From Acidovorax sp. NCPPB 3576 (GTDB taxonomy: Bacteria > Pseudomonadota > Gammaproteobacteria > Burkholderiales > Burkholderiaceae_C), in NCBI RefSeq assembly GCF_028473605.1, contig NZ_CP097267.1, forward strand, positions 934,501 through 998,500: a stretch of 64,000 nt of DNA, read 5' to 3'. Of the stretch, positions 8,714-23,850 are shown in pieces. A model generated the notes under the pieces. It ran no database searches. It worked only from the letters and a program-made list of their open reading frames with translations, and was not told the origin of the DNA. The stretch's first letter is position 1; each line of letters opens with the position of its first letter. Both the position numbers and the translations under genes were made by a program.

Positions 8714-9559
8714 TCAGGTGTACCGCTTGGCCCGCAGGTTGTCCTTCATCTGCTGCAGGCGGGGCTGCAGCGGCTCGCCGATGCGCAGGGCCACGCAGGT
8801 GGCCAGCACGTCGATCACCAGCAGGTGCAGCAGCCGCGAGACCATGGGGCTGTAGCGGTCGTAGCCCTCGGGGTGGTCGGCTGCGAGGTGGATGTGGCAG
8901 GCCAGGGCCAGGGGCGAACCGCTGGCGGTGATGGCGATGGTTGTGGCGCCGTTCTTGCGCGCGATGTCGGCCGCGTCCATCAGGTCGCGCGTGCGGCCGG
9001 AGTTGGAGACGATCACCGCGCAGTCGCCCGGGCCGAGCAGGGTGGCGCTCATCACCTGCATGTGGCCGTCGCTCGTGCTGATGCTGGTGATGCCCAGCCG
9101 GAAGAACTTGTGCTGCGCGTCCTGCGCCACGATGCCCGAATTGCCCGCGCCGTAGAACTCGATGCGCCGGCCGGTCTGCCAGGTGTCCGCGATGGCCTTG
9201 GCGGCCCGCTCGATGGCGCCCGTGCTGGCGGCGTTGCGGTATTGCAGGAAAGCGGCTGCGGCGTTGTCCACCACCTTCACCAGCACGTCGCCGGTCTTGT
9301 CGTCGGCGTCCACGCTGCGGTGGATGAAGGGCACCCCTTCGCTCACGCTGCCCGCCAGCTTGAGCTTGAAGTCGGCCAGGCCGTCGTAGCCCATGCTGCG
9401 GCAAAACCGCACCACGGTGGGCTTGCTCACGCTGGCGCGGGCGGCCAGTTCGCGCACTGGCAGCCGGGCGAATGCCCGCGCGTCGTCCAGCACGAGCTGC
9501 GCCACGCGCTGCTCGGCAGGGGCCAGCGAGGGCAGGGATGCGGTGATTCGTTCAAGCAT
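8714..9559 (-). CDS. hexR: RpiR-family transcriptional regulator HexR
   Basis: A 281-residue regulator with an N-terminal RpiR-type HTH (LPVRELAARASVSKPTVVRF, about residues 33-52) and a C-terminal SIS sugar-phosphate isomerase-like domain (RIEFYGAGNSGIVAQDAQ; VIVSNSGRTRDL). HexR proteins sense 2-keto-3-deoxy-6-phosphogluconate and repress central sugar genes such as zwf, edd-eda and gap in Pseudomonas and Shewanella. The assignment here rests on the fold plus the immediate neighbours zwf, tal and pgi. It lies downstream of zwf on the same strand, 174 bp apart. Confidence 0.85.
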   Translation of the reverse strand: MLERITASLPSLAPAEQRVAQLVLDDARAFARLPVRELAARASVSKPTVVRFCRSMGYDGLADFKLKLAGSVSEGVPFIHRSVDADDKTGDVLVKVVDNAAAAFLQYRNAASTGAIERAAKAIADTWQTGRRIEFYGAGNSGIVAQDAQHKFFRLGITSISTSDGHMQVMSATLLGPGDCAVIVSNSGRTRDLMDAADIARKNGATTIAITASGSPLALACHIHLAADHPEGYDRYSPMVSRLLHLLVIDVLATCVALRIGEPLQPRLQQMKDNLRAKRYT

Positions 9560-9691
9560 GACTGGGGGCCTTCATGGCCGGACAGCGCGCGCGCTGCAAG
9601 CCACCGACGCGGCCTTGACCGTCAGAAGGCCGCGGAGCAGGCCACGCCAGCAGACGCCGTGGAACTGGCTTTGCCAGGCCACGGGCGTCGT

Positions 9692-9704
9692 CCCCCTCCG
9701 GGGG
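9692..9704. other. GC hairpin in the zwf-hexR spacer
   Basis: CCCCC-TCC-GGGGG forms a tight hairpin inside a GC-rich stretch (about 9685-9731) that reads CTCCGGGGGAAGGCG and continues to a CACAGGGGG end. I recall similar hairpins as common intergenic repeats in Comamonadaceae. The rest of the 174-bp zwf-hexR spacer shows no gene; the hairpin could attenuate read-through from zwf into hexR. Confidence 0.4.
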
Positions 9705-9733
9705 AAGGCGCCGCAGGCGACACAGGGGGCGAC

Positions 9734-11200
9734 TCAAGTCTCCTCCATCCAGGTGTGGCCGTCGCGCGCCACCATGGCGCTGGCGGCGCTGGGGCCCCAG
9801 CAGCCGGCGGCGTAGGGCCGGGGGCCGTCGTCGGAGTCGCGCCAGGCCTGCATGATGGGCTCCACCCAGCGCCAGGCGGCTTCCTGCTCGTCGGCCCGCA
9901 CGAAGAGGTTCAAGCGCCCGCCGATCACGTCCAGCAGCAGGCGTTCGTAGGCGCCCACGCGCTCGGTGCCGAAGCGCTGCTCGAAGTCGAGGTCCAGGTG
10001 CACCGGCGCGAGCGCCTGCGCCTCCGCCACGCGGGTGCCGCGCTTTTCCTGGCCCGCCGCGAACAGGTGCAGCGCCACGCCGTCGCGCGGCTGCAGGTGG
10101 ATCACCAGGCGGTTGGCCGCGCCCATCGGCGAGCGGTAGATGGGGTGGGGCGTGGGCCGGAAGTTGATGGCAATGTGCGCCTCGTGCGAGGCCAGGCGCT
10201 TGCCGGTGCGCACGTAGAAGGGCACGCCGGCCCAGCGCCAGTTGGCGATCTCGGTGCGCAGGGCCACGAAGGTCTCGGTGCGGCTGCCGGGCGCCACGCC
10301 ATCCTCGTCGGCGTAGCCTTTCACGCGCTCGCCGCTCAGGCTGCCGGCCGTGTACTGGCCGCGCACCACGTCGCGTGCCAGGGTGGCGGGCGTCCAGGGG
10401 ACCAGCGAGCGCAGCACCTTGAGCTTTTCGTCGCGGATGGCATCGGCATGGGCGTTGATGGGCGGCTCCATGCCGATCGCGCACAGCAGCTGCAGCGCGT
10501 GGTTCTGCACCATGTCGCGCAGGGCGCCCGTGCCGTCGTAGAACGCGCCGCGCTTTTCCACGCCCAGCTTCTCGGCCATGGTGATCTCGATGCTGGCGAC
10601 GGTCTCGCGGCGCCACAGGGGCTCGAAGAGCGCGTTGCCGAAGCGCAGCGCCAGCAGGTTCTGCACCGATGGCTTGCCCAGGTAGTGGTCGATGCGGAAG
10701 ATCTGCCACTCGTCGAACACCGTGCGCACCGCCGCGTTGATGGCGCGGTTGGATTCGAGGTCGTGGCCCAGCGGCTTTTCCAGCACCACGCGCGTGTTCG
10801 GCGTGGCCAGCCCGGCGGCGCCGAGCTGCTGGCAGGCGGTGGTGAACAGGCCCGGGGCGGTGGCCAGGTACATGACCACGGTATCGGCCTGCCGCTCGCC
10901 CAGCCGCTCGGCCAGCCGGGCGTAGTCCTCGGGCTTGGACAGGTCCATGCGCTGGTACTGCAGCAAGGCCGCGAACTGCTGGAATTCCTCCGCGCTCGGG
11001 CGCTTGTCGTCCACCACGGCGGCGAAGCGGCTGGCGATCAGTTCGCGGTAGGCGGCGTCGGTCAGGTCGTCGCGCGCCACGCCGATGATGCGGCCCCCCT
11101 CGGGAAGCGAGCCGTGGCGGAACGCCTGGAAAAGGGCCGGCAGCAGCTTGCGCCATGCCAGATCGCCCGTGCCGCCGAACAGAACCAGATCGAAACTCAT
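9734..11200 (-). CDS. zwf: glucose-6-phosphate 1-dehydrogenase
   Basis: A 488-residue enzyme converting glucose-6-phosphate to 6-phosphogluconolactone with NAD(P)+, the entry to the pentose phosphate and Entner-Doudoroff routes. It shows the N-terminal nucleotide fold [19 protein letters not shown], the active-site signature [19 protein letters not shown], and family blocks [17 protein letters not shown] and [16 protein letters not shown]. Length is normal. It is divergent from tal and upstream of hexR. I looked for a HexR operator of the TGTAATTAAATTACA type in the 170-bp zwf-tal gap and saw none. Confidence 0.97.
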   Translation of the reverse strand: MSFDLVLFGGTGDLAWRKLLPALFQAFRHGSLPEGGRIIGVARDDLTDAAYRELIASRFAAVVDDKRPSAEEFQQFAALLQYQRMDLSKPEDYARLAERLGERQADTVVMYLATAPGLFTTACQQLGAAGLATPNTRVVLEKPLGHDLESNRAINAAVRTVFDEWQIFRIDHYLGKPSVQNLLALRFGNALFEPLWRRETVASIEITMAEKLGVEKRGAFYDGTGALRDMVQNHALQLLCAIGMEPPINAHADAIRDEKLKVLRSLVPWTPATLARDVVRGQYTAGSLSGERVKGYADEDGVAPGSRTETFVALRTEIANWRWAGVPFYVRTGKRLASHEAHIAINFRPTPHPIYRSPMGAANRLVIHLQPRDGVALHLFAAGQEKRGTRVAEAQALAPVHLDLDFEQRFGTERVGAYERLLLDVIGGRLNLFVRADEQEAAWRWVEPIMQAWRDSDDGPRPYAAGCWGPSAASAMVARDGHTWMEET

Positions 11201-11370
11201 CGTTGTCGCGTCCCCAGAGAATTGGTAAGGAAGGTGCCGGGCATGTTACCGAGTTTCATCATGGGGCGGCGACTGACAGGAACCCGGGTTACCGCGCAAT
11301 ACACTCTGCGGTTGCCGTGCCGCCGGGGCCCGTCCGAGCGCCCCCGCACGCCACCTCACGGGAGCATTGC

Positions 11371-12318
11371 ATGAACCAACTCGACGCCCTCAAACAGGTC
11401 ACCACCGTGGTGGCCGACACGGGCGACTTCCGCCAACTGAGCGCCTACCAGCCGCAGGATGCGACGACCAACCCCTCGCTCATCCTCAAGGCGGTGCAAA
11501 AACCCGACTACGCGCCGCTGCTGCAAGAGGCCGTGACCCGCTGGAAGGGCCATCCGCTGCAAGAGATCATGGACCGGCTGATCGTGCGGTTCGGCTGCGA
11601 AATCCTCTCCCTCATTCCCGGCCGCGTCTCCACCGAAGTGGATGCGCGCCTGTCGTTCGACACCATGGCCACCGTCACGCGGGGCGAACGCATCATCGAG
11701 CTGTACCAGGCCGAGGGCGTGGACACCGCCCGCGTGCTCATCAAGATCGCCGCCACCTGGGAGGGCATCGAAGCCGCCCGCATCCTGGAGGAGCGCGGCA
11801 TCCACACCAACCTCACCCTGCTGTTCTCGCCCGTGCAGGCCGTGGCCTGCGGCCGCGCCAAGGTGCAATTGATCTCGCCCTTCGTCGGCCGCATCTACGA
11901 CTGGTACAAGAAGCAGGCCGGCGCTCAGTGGGACGAGGCGGCCATGGCCGGCCCCAACGACCCCGGAGTGCAGTCGGTGCGCCAGATCTACCAGTACTAC
12001 AAGCATTTCGGCATCGCCACCGAGGTCATGGGGGCGAGCTTTCGCAACGTGGGGCAGATCACCGCGCTGGCCGGCTGCGACCTGCTGACCATCGCCCCCG
12101 ACCTGCTCGCGCAGCTGGCGGCCAGCGACGCGCCGCTGGCCCGGGCACTCGACCCCGAAGCCGCGCGCGCGCTGGACCTGCCGGCCGTCGAATACGACGA
12201 GCCCGCCTTCCGATACGCGTTCAATGCGGACGCCATGGCGACCGAAAAGCTCGCCGAGGGCATCCGCGCCTTCGCGGCCGATGCGGCCAAGCTCGAACAG
12301 ATGATGCAGGCCGCCTGA
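11371..12318 (+). CDS. tal: transaldolase
   Basis: A 315-residue enzyme of the non-oxidative pentose phosphate pathway, moving a dihydroxyacetone unit between sugar phosphates. The N-terminal signature [14 protein letters not shown] and the Schiff-base Lys in [12 protein letters not shown] are both present, as is [14 protein letters not shown]. The ATG at 11371 has CGGGAG upstream and gives the standard [10 protein letters not shown]-terminus. It reads divergently from zwf, and pgi begins 3 bp after its stop, so tal-pgi is a transcription unit. Confidence 0.97.
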   Translation: MNQLDALKQVTTVVADTGDFRQLSAYQPQDATTNPSLILKAVQKPDYAPLLQEAVTRWKGHPLQEIMDRLIVRFGCEILSLIPGRVSTEVDARLSFDTMATVTRGERIIELYQAEGVDTARVLIKIAATWEGIEAARILEERGIHTNLTLLFSPVQAVACGRAKVQLISPFVGRIYDWYKKQAGAQWDEAAMAGPNDPGVQSVRQIYQYYKHFGIATEVMGASFRNVGQITALAGCDLLTIAPDLLAQLAASDAPLARALDPEAARALDLPAVEYDEPAFRYAFNADAMATEKLAEGIRAFAADAAKLEQMMQAA

Positions 12319-12321
12319 CCC

Positions 12322-13917
<1,596 letters not shown>

Positions 13918-13930
13918 CGTGGGCTTTCGG

Positions 13931-13954
13931 GGTGCCGGGCCCGCAGCCGGCACC
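13931..13954 (+). terminator. hairpin after pgi
   Basis: GGTGCCGG-N8-CCGGCACC, a perfect 8-bp stem 14 bp after the pgi stop. No T-run follows, so this is a terminator-like hairpin rather than a textbook intrinsic terminator. Confidence 0.4.
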
Positions 13955-14065
13955 GGATGGAAAAGCCGCAGGGGATGTGCCCTGGGGCCACCGCAACGTG
14001 GAGTGTAAAAGGGGGCTGGAGGGCTCAACGCCGCCGGATTGCTGCCGATAACGGAGGGAGACCGC

Positions 14066-16012
14066 GTGTCTTCCTTCCTTTATCCCACCATCGGGCTGCC
14101 TATGATCCGCACCTCCTCCACGCAAACACGGTTCACTCTCCTGATCTGCGGCTTCTTCCTGCTGCTGCTGCTGGGAACGTTCGCCGTCATCCAACTGTCC
14201 GTCACGCCGGACCTGTCCACGCTGGAGGGCAAGGTCGTCTCCGCCAACGTGGACCAGATCTCGGTGCGCATCAGCGAGCAGCTTCGACAGGTCGAGGCCC
14301 AGTCCCGCAGCATCACCCAGACCGTGGCCCTGCTCGCCAGCGACCAGATCGACGTGCTGCAGCCTGGCCTCGTGGACCAGTACGGCGACCCCAACGTGTT
14401 CGGCGGCGGCATCTGGCCCCTGCCCAACAAGCGGGAGCCGGGCCGCGACAAGTTCAGCACCTTCTTTGCGCGCGATGCCAGCAACAAGCTGGTGGTCAAC
14501 ACCCATTGGAATTCGGCGGAGTCGCTCAAATACTGGGAGCAGCCCTGGTATGAGAACGGCAAGACGGCGGCCAAAGGCACCTGCAAGTGGGCCAAGGCCT
14601 ATCAAGATGCCGCCAGTCCGCAGCCGCGCACCAACTGCGCCATGCCCATCTACAAGGGCGATGAGCTGTATGGCGTGTCCACCATCGACGTGACGCTGGG
14701 CTTTTTCAACCGCCTGGTGGCCGACATGGAGAGCAAGGTCCAAGGCCAGATCCTGATCGTGGAGGGCGACGGCAAGATCGTCAGCAACAGCACGAAGATC
14801 CAGGGCAACATCGTTTTGAAAAACGTCTCGGACATCGCATCGAGTTCGCCCATGGCCGCAGAAATTCAGCGGATGCTGCCCACCCTGCAAGGCGGGGCGT
14901 CAGCAGAGGGTTCGTTCCGGGACGGGCAGGAATCGCAAGTGCTGTTCCTCAAGCCCATTCCAGGCAGCCCATGGTTCATCGCCACGGCCATCCCCGCATC
15001 GCTTTTGGCCATCAACAGCCACCGCATCCTGACCAAGCTGGCCGCTGTGCAAGTGCCCATGGCCTTTGTACTGCTGGGCCTGATGGTGATGGGAGTGCGT
15101 CTTTTCATGAAGCGCCTGTCGGTTCTGAAGAGCAACATCGATGCGCTTTCTGCGGGGGAGGCCGACCTCACGCGCCGCCTGCCGGAAACGGGGGGCGCGG
15201 AATTCAGCGAAGTCGCTGCAAGCTTCAACGCCTTCATCGCCCGCCTGCAGGGCGTGGTGAGCCAAGTGGTCACGGGGGCGTCGTCGATCGCCTCGGCCTC
15301 GGGCGAAATTTCGAGCGGCAACCACGATCTTTCCGTGCGCACGGAGGAGCAGGCGGCTTTCCTGCAGGAAACGGCGGGCTCCATGGAGCAGATCACCAGC
15401 ACCGTCAAGCGCAACGCCGACAGCGCCAACCAGGCCAACCGCCTGGCCACCGATGCGTTCCAGGTGGCGTCCCGGGGTGGCCAGGTGATCGGTAACGTGG
15501 TCGAGACCATGGATTCGATCAGCAGCTCGTCCAAGAAGGTGGTGGACATCATCGGGGTGATCGACGGCATCGCGTTCCAGACCAACATCCTGGCGCTGAA
15601 CGCCGCGGTGGAAGCCGCGCGGGCGGGTGAGCAGGGCCGCGGATTCGCCGTGGTGGCCAGCGAGGTGCGCAGCCTGGCCCAGCGTTCGGCCGAAGCGGCC
15701 AAGGACATCAAGAACCTGATCGCGGACTCGGTCACCAAGGTGGAGTCCGGCAGCGCCCTGGTGGTGCAGGCCGGCACGACGATGAGCGAGATCATCGCCA
15801 CCAACACCAGCGTCGCCTCGATCATGGGCGAGATCATGGCCGCCAGTGTGGAGCAGAGCCGGGACATCGAGCGGGTGAACCAGGCCATCGCCCAACTGGA
15901 CACCACCACCCAGCAGAACGCGGCGCTGGTGGAGGAGGTGTCCGCCGCAGCGCGCTCCATGCAGGAACAGACCGACTTGCTGCGCCAGGTGGTGGGGGCC
16001 TTCAAGGTGTGA
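14066..16012 (+). CDS. methyl-accepting chemotaxis protein
   Basis: A 648-residue transmembrane chemoreceptor. Order: short cytoplasmic N-terminus, TM1 ([20 protein letters not shown]), a periplasmic sensor of about 280 residues that looks like a dCache/PDC fold (two-lobed, with [11 protein letters not shown] in lobe one), TM2 ([18 protein letters not shown]), HAMP, then a signalling domain with the hairpin tip [20 protein letters not shown] that contacts CheA/CheW. The end is VVGAFKV, with no CheR-tethering pentapeptide. Start: GTG at 14066 is preferred because GGAGGG sits 7 bp before it; ATG at 14102 has no ribosome site. The ligand is not predictable. Confidence 0.93.
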   Translation: MSSFLYPTIGLPMIRTSSTQTRFTLLICGFFLLLLLGTFAVIQLSVTPDLSTLEGKVVSANVDQISVRISEQLRQVEAQSRSITQTVALLASDQIDVLQPGLVDQYGDPNVFGGGIWPLPNKREPGRDKFSTFFARDASNKLVVNTHWNSAESLKYWEQPWYENGKTAAKGTCKWAKAYQDAASPQPRTNCAMPIYKGDELYGVSTIDVTLGFFNRLVADMESKVQGQILIVEGDGKIVSNSTKIQGNIVLKNVSDIASSSPMAAEIQRMLPTLQGGASAEGSFRDGQESQVLFLKPIPGSPWFIATAIPASLLAINSHRILTKLAAVQVPMAFVLLGLMVMGVRLFMKRLSVLKSNIDALSAGEADLTRRLPETGGAEFSEVAASFNAFIARLQGVVSQVVTGASSIASASGEISSGNHDLSVRTEEQAAFLQETAGSMEQITSTVKRNADSANQANRLATDAFQVASRGGQVIGNVVETMDSISSSSKKVVDIIGVIDGIAFQTNILALNAAVEAARAGEQGRGFAVVASEVRSLAQRSAEAAKDIKNLIADSVTKVESGSALVVQAGTTMSEIIATNTSVASIMGEIMAASVEQSRDIERVNQAIAQLDTTTQQNAALVEEVSAAARSMQEQTDLLRQVVGAFKV

Positions 16013-16064
16013 TGGAGCGGTCAGGCAGCCGAAGCTGAAAGCGGCGGCAGCTACTGCATCAAAG

Positions 16065-16098
16065 AATCCCTGCCGATCTTGCGGCCTGCGGGGATTTT
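16065..16098 (+). terminator. terminator-like hairpin after the chemoreceptor gene
   Basis: AATCCC pairs with GGGATT across an inner GCCG/CGGC stem and is followed by TT. It resembles the groEL terminator 119 bp downstream, suggesting one arose from the other. Confidence 0.5.
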
Positions 16099-16184
16099 CA
16101 TGGGCTGAGCATGCGAAGCCTGCCTGGAAGATTCCATGCAATCAGGTGGTATCCCAGCGGAGCTGTTCGCCGCTCCATCAAAGA

Positions 16185-16218
16185 AAAACCCCGCAAGCCT
16201 TGCAGCCTGCGGGGTTTT
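16185..16218 (-). terminator. intrinsic terminator of groEL (bidirectional)
   Basis: A perfect 11-bp stem AAAACCCCGCA / TGCGGGGTTTT with a 12-base loop. It is flanked by A- and T-runs on both sides, so it can end transcription from groES-groEL and from the left. Confidence 0.85.
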
Positions 16219-16268
16219 TTCCATGGTGCAACCGGGTGGGAATCGATCCCGCCCGGTGCGGCTGGCAA

Positions 16269-17936
<1,668 letters not shown>

Positions 17937-17974
17937 TCAGTAAACAGGATGTTCGGGAAAAGGGCCGGGAGGGC

Positions 17975-18265
17975 TTACTTTTCGACGACTGCGAACAGGT
18001 CGTCTTCCTTCATCACCAGCAATTCGTCGCCCTTGACCTTGACGGTCTGGCCAGAGTACTTGCCGAAAAGAACGCGGTCGCCGACCTTCACGTTCAGGGC
18101 GATCAGTTCGCCCTTGTCGTTCTTCTTGCCGGGACCGACGGCCAGCACTTCACCTTGATCGGGCTTTTCAGCAGCGTTGTCGGGGATCACGATGCCGGAA
18201 GCGGTCGTGGTTTCGCTTTCAATGCGCTTGACGATCACGCGATCGTGCAGGGGGCGAAGGTTCAT
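17975..18265 (-). CDS. groES: co-chaperonin GroES (Hsp10)
   Basis: A 96-residue co-chaperonin that caps the GroEL ring. It begins [14 protein letters not shown] and contains the mobile-loop region [20 protein letters not shown] and [11 protein letters not shown]. The ATG at 18265 is preceded by AGGAGA. First gene of the groESL operon; regulated by heat via the CIRCE site and sigma-32-like promoter just upstream. Confidence 0.99.
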   Translation of the reverse strand: MNLRPLHDRVIVKRIESETTTASGIVIPDNAAEKPDQGEVLAVGPGKKNDKGELIALNVKVGDRVLFGKYSGQTVKVKGDELLVMKEDDLFAVVEK

Positions 18266-18360
18266 TGCATCTCTCCTGGTTCAAAAAAGGATTGCGACAT
18301 CAACAATGCGCCCGCAGGGTGCGGGCGCTTTCTGACTTCAGCGGCCATGTGCCGGCGTTG

Positions 18361-18387
18361 CTAGCACTCGGTCGCGTCGAGTGCTAA
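18361..18387. promoter_or_regulatory. CIRCE element (HrcA operator)
   Basis: CTAGCACTC-N9-GAGTGCTAA matches the CIRCE consensus TTAGCACTC-N9-GAGTGCTAA at every arm base except the outermost left one. It lies about 95 bp before groES in the leader, the standard place for HrcA repression. Confidence 0.93.
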
Positions 18388-18415
18388 TGATACGGGCATT
18401 CTCTGGCATTTCAAG
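18387..18415 (-). promoter_or_regulatory. sigma-32-like promoter of groESL
   Basis: Read on the minus strand, CTTGAAA (-35, 18409-18415) is followed after 12 bases by CCCGTATCAT (-10, 18387-18396), close to the heat-shock consensus CTTGAAA / CCCCATNT. It abuts the CIRCE element, implying dual heat control. Confidence 0.65.
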
Positions 18416-18842
18416 GGGGACCCTGTGAGGGCTTGATATCGAAGCCCGTGCAAACCGTGCCAGGATTCCAAGTCAAAGCCGTGAATCCAACCCGTTCCCG
18501 GGCGCCGCCGGCGCAAGAGGCCGGATTGCGCCGATGCGGTTCGCGTGCGCTGGCGGGATCGCCGCGTGAGTTGGCTGGGGACGGGCCGCCGCATGCTTTT
18601 CGAAAGCCAGGCATCGGATGGGGGCGCCTGCGTGCATCGGACAAACATCGTTGAACGCCCATCACCAGAGGCGGCTGCCTCAAGCAAGATAAGGCGTGCA
18701 CCTACAATACCGACCTCCTTGAGACCGGAGGTGATCCGGCGTCCTAACACAGCCTGCATCGCCATGCAGGACCGGGGCGTCGTTCTCGGCGCTCTCAATC
18801 AAACCGCCCGGGGGCGGGTAGATCAACAGATTCGGGAGTCCG
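18416..18842. other. gene-free leader of the polysaccharide locus
   Basis: About 430 bp between the groESL promoter and the first polysaccharide-locus gene. I see no convincing gene. It contains a -10-like TACAAT (18703-18708) with a poor -35, a hairpin ACCTCC-N8-GGAGGT (18713-18732), and a GC hairpin running into GGCGGGTAG (see separate entry). A long untranslated leader of about 130 bases is plausible. Confidence 0.5.
18804..18822 (+). promoter_or_regulatory. ops-like element in the leader
   Basis: CCGCC-N4-GGCGG hairpin followed by GTAG gives GGCGGGTAG, one inserted base away from the GGCGGTAG core of the ops/JUMPstart element at which RfaH loads in enterobacterial polysaccharide operons. 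It is 21 bp before the first gene. The match is short and could be chance. Confidence 0.2.
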
Positions 18843-19214
18843 ATGGCGTCTTTGCAAGCAACCACCGCGCTGATGGGCATCGGCCTTGCGGTGCTGATCC
18901 TCTACCTGATCCGCAGGGACCACCTGTATCTGATGCATGGCCTGTTCTGGGTGGTGGTGGCTGGCGCTGCCGCCATGCTGGGTGCCTGGCCCGGGTTGAT
19001 CGATCGCCTGGCGAGGTTGTTGGGCATCAGCTATCCCCCTGCGTTGCTGCTGCTTCTCGCCAGCATGGTGCTGCTGGTGAAGTCGCTCCACACCGACATG
19101 GTGAACACCCGCATTGAACGGGATGTCCGCCGATTGAACCAGCGGCTGGCCCTGCTGCAAGCCGACAACGAAAGCCTGCGTGCGCACGTCATGGGTGATG
19201 GGTCGCAACCATGA
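18843..19214 (+). CDS. DUF2304 family membrane protein
   Basis: A 123-residue protein with three hydrophobic segments (MGIGLAVLILYLI, LFWVVVAGAAAMLGAW, PPALLLLLASMVLLV) and a charged C-terminal helix, ERDVRRLNQRLALLQADNES, that looks coiled-coil. DUF2304 proteins are commonly encoded at the front of glycosyltransferase or polysaccharide loci; their biochemical role is not known. It overlaps the manC-type gene by 4 bp (ATGA), so it is translationally coupled to the locus. Confidence 0.8.
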   Translation: MASLQATTALMGIGLAVLILYLIRRDHLYLMHGLFWVVVAGAAAMLGAWPGLIDRLARLLGISYPPALLLLLASMVLLVKSLHTDMVNTRIERDVRRLNQRLALLQADNESLRAHVMGDGSQP

Positions 19215-20695
19215 CCGTGGCGCAGCCGTTGTTGCCAGTCATTCTGTGCGGCGGGTCGGGCACGCGCCTGTGGCCCCTGTCGCGGGAGGCGTATCCCAAG
19301 CAGTTTCTGGCATTGGCAGGCGCTACCACCATGCTGCAGGACACGGCGCTGCGGTTGCAGGGGTGGGACCCTGACATCGGCATTGCGCCCCATCCCATCC
19401 TGGTTTGCAATACCGAGCACCGTTTCATCGCTGCCAGCCAATTGCTGGCGGTCGGCATCCAGTCGGCACGCGTGCTGCTGGAGCCCGAGGGGCGCAACAC
19501 CGCCCCCGCGCTGACGCTGGCCGCACTGCAGGCAAGCTCGGAAGGGGAGGACCCGGTCATGCTGGCCATGCCGGCCGATCATGTAGTGAAGGACCTGCCC
19601 GCGTTTCACGCCGCAGTCCGCAAGGCGTACTCCCTGGCCCAGGCGGGGGGGCTGGTGACGTTCGGCGTTGTACCGGACCGGCCAGAAACCGGCTACGGCT
19701 ACATACAGTGCCATGCGGCCGGGCCGCAGGGCGCGGGTATTCACCGCATCGCCAGCTTTGCCGAAAAGCCCGACGCTCCGACCGCGCAGCGCTATCTGGA
19801 CGCAGGCGATTACTTCTGGAACAGCGGCCTGTTCATGGTGCGCGCCAGCCAGTGGCTGGCCGCCATGCGCGCATGCCGCCCCGACATCCTCGCGGCGTGC
19901 GAAGCCGCGATGGAGGGGGCACAGCGGGATCTCGACTTCATCCGGCCTGAGGCATCCGCCTTCAAGGCCTGTCCTTCCGATTCCATCGACTACGCCGTGA
20001 TGGAGCGGCTGCCCCTGATGCCTGAACTCGGCATCGCCATCTTTGCCGTCGCCCTGCAGGCCGGTTGGTCCGACCTGGGCGCTTGGGATGCCTTGTGGAG
20101 CGTGCTTGAGCAGGACGGCGAAGGCAACGCCACCGTCGGCGATGCCCTGCTGCAGGACAGCCAGAACAGCTTGTTGATGTCCACCCACCGGCTCGTGGCG
20201 GGCGTGGGTCTGGACCATATCGTGGTGGTCGAAACGCCCGATGCGGTTCTGGTCGCGGACAAACGCCGCACCCAGGACGTCAAGCACATCGTGGCTCGGC
20301 TGAAGCAGGACGGCCATGCTTTGGCCCACCACCACCGGAAGGTGCATCGGCCGTGGGGCTGGTATGACGCCATCGACAGCGGCGAACGCTTTCAGGTCAA
20401 GCGCATCGTGGTCAACCCCGGGGCGCGCCTGAGCATGCAAATGCACTATCACCGCGCCGAACACTGGGTGGTTGTGCGGGGCACCGCAGAAATCACCAAT
20501 GGCGAAGACACCTATCTGCTGGCGCAGAACGAGTCCACGTTCATTCCGGTGGGTCGGCGCCACCGATTGGCCAATCCCGGCAAGACACCCCTTGAAATCA
20601 TCGAAGTGCAGTCCGGCGACTATTTGGGCGAGGACGATATCGTCCGCTTCGACGACATCTATGGGCGCTCATCCGGTCCCGAGAGCGTTTCATGA
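19211..20695 (+). CDS. manC: bifunctional mannose-1-phosphate guanylyltransferase / mannose-6-phosphate isomerase
   Basis: A 494-residue type II PMI-GMP enzyme (ManC/AlgA/CpsB family) supplying GDP-mannose. The N-terminal pyrophosphorylase signature GGSGTRLWPLSREAYPKQFL is perfect; FAEKPD and WNSGLFM follow. The C-terminal cupin (RPWGWYDAID, MQMHYHRAEHWVVV, TFIPVGRRHRL) is the isomerase half. Full length for the family. It implies that the polymer contains mannose or a GDP-mannose-derived sugar such as rhamnose or fucose. No gmd/rmd gene is in the window, so mannose itself is the simplest guess. Confidence 0.93.
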   Translation: MTVAQPLLPVILCGGSGTRLWPLSREAYPKQFLALAGATTMLQDTALRLQGWDPDIGIAPHPILVCNTEHRFIAASQLLAVGIQSARVLLEPEGRNTAPALTLAALQASSEGEDPVMLAMPADHVVKDLPAFHAAVRKAYSLAQAGGLVTFGVVPDRPETGYGYIQCHAAGPQGAGIHRIASFAEKPDAPTAQRYLDAGDYFWNSGLFMVRASQWLAAMRACRPDILAACEAAMEGAQRDLDFIRPEASAFKACPSDSIDYAVMERLPLMPELGIAIFAVALQAGWSDLGAWDALWSVLEQDGEGNATVGDALLQDSQNSLLMSTHRLVAGVGLDHIVVVETPDAVLVADKRRTQDVKHIVARLKQDGHALAHHHRKVHRPWGWYDAIDSGERFQVKRIVVNPGARLSMQMHYHRAEHWVVVRGTAEITNGEDTYLLAQNESTFIPVGRRHRLANPGKTPLEIIEVQSGDYLGEDDIVRFDDIYGRSSGPESVS

Positions 20696-20761
20696 TGGGC
20701 TGTGTTTGCGAACGGTGCGGTATTCGCGCCTGACTTCTCCCCATTCTTCCGACATAAAAAT

Positions 20762-23028
<2,267 letters not shown>

Positions 23029-23032
23029 GAGC

Positions 23033-23848
23033 ATGGACGCTTCTCGTTTGAAGCCGCTTTCTCAGCTGCAGTTGTTGTTGTCCGATGTGCAAGATGCATT
23101 GAAGCTTTGGCGCTTCTGGTTGCATCTGGGCTTGGAAGATATCCTCAAGCAATATCGAAGGTCGTTTCTCGGGCCTGTATGGATATCCATTAATACGGCC
23201 ATTTTCATCGGCGCATTCGGACTGATTGGATCGCAAGTATTCAAGATCGATGTTCAGACCTATCTGCCATTTTTTTGCGTCAGTCATGTACTGTTTCTTT
23301 TTATATCGCAGTCCATTTCAGATAGCTGTCAGACCTTCATCGCCGCCAGCGCATTTTTGAAGCAGACGCCTTACCCAAAGACCGCATTCGGCTTGCGGGT
23401 AATTTGGAGAAATTTATTGATGATGGGGCACAACATTCCCATCGCAATCATCGTTCTTCTGGCCTTTGGCGGTTTGGGTGATATCAGATTGCTGCCTTTC
23501 TTGTGTGGATTGGCATTTACGGTCATTTGCGCAGCATTGCTGTCTTGCATTTTGGGGGCACTTTGCGCGCGGTTTCGGGACATTCCAATGATTGTTACGA
23601 GCCTGATGCAAATTTCCATGTTCCTCACACCCGTCATGTGGCAGCCGTCGCAGTTGAGTGAGCGTGCGCAGCTCATCGTGCATATCAATCCATTGGCGGC
23701 ATTTCTCGACTTGGTTCGTGCGCCAGTATTGGGGCAATCAGTCAGCTCATATAGCTATTTGATGGCTGGTGGTACGTTTCTTCTGCTTCTGTTTGCATTC
23801 TTTACTGTCTTTTTGAAGAGCCGGCGAAGGCTCGTGTATTGGCTCTGA
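23033..23848 (+). CDS. wzm: ABC-2 type polysaccharide exporter permease (Wzm-like)
   Basis: A 271-residue inner-membrane protein with an amphipathic start and about six TM helices, e.g. ISINTAIFIGAFGLIGSQVF and GGTFLLLLFAFFTVFL. The YRRSFLGPVWISIN stretch before TM1 is the conserved ABC2 polysaccharide permease entry. It would export an undecaprenyl-linked glycan made in the cytoplasm, together with the ATPase encoded next. The coding DNA is visibly AT-richer than manC, wbpA and wbpB, with runs of TTT/ATT codons, pointing to separate ancestry. Confidence 0.9.
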   Translation: MDASRLKPLSQLQLLLSDVQDALKLWRFWLHLGLEDILKQYRRSFLGPVWISINTAIFIGAFGLIGSQVFKIDVQTYLPFFCVSHVLFLFISQSISDSCQTFIAASAFLKQTPYPKTAFGLRVIWRNLLMMGHNIPIAIIVLLAFGGLGDIRLLPFLCGLAFTVICAALLSCILGALCARFRDIPMIVTSLMQISMFLTPVMWQPSQLSERAQLIVHINPLAAFLDLVRAPVLGQSVSSYSYLMAGGTFLLLLFAFFTVFLKSRRRLVYWL

Positions 23849-23850
23849 TC

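Noticed and set aside
11201..11370. HexR operator between zwf and tal
   Set aside because: Looked for a TGTAATTAAATTACA-type palindrome; only scattered GGTAA/TTACC pieces, not convincing.
8651..11374. 907-codon plus-strand open frame over hexR and zwf
   Set aside because: Antisense of two confidently identified genes, with low-complexity His/Gly/Ala composition.
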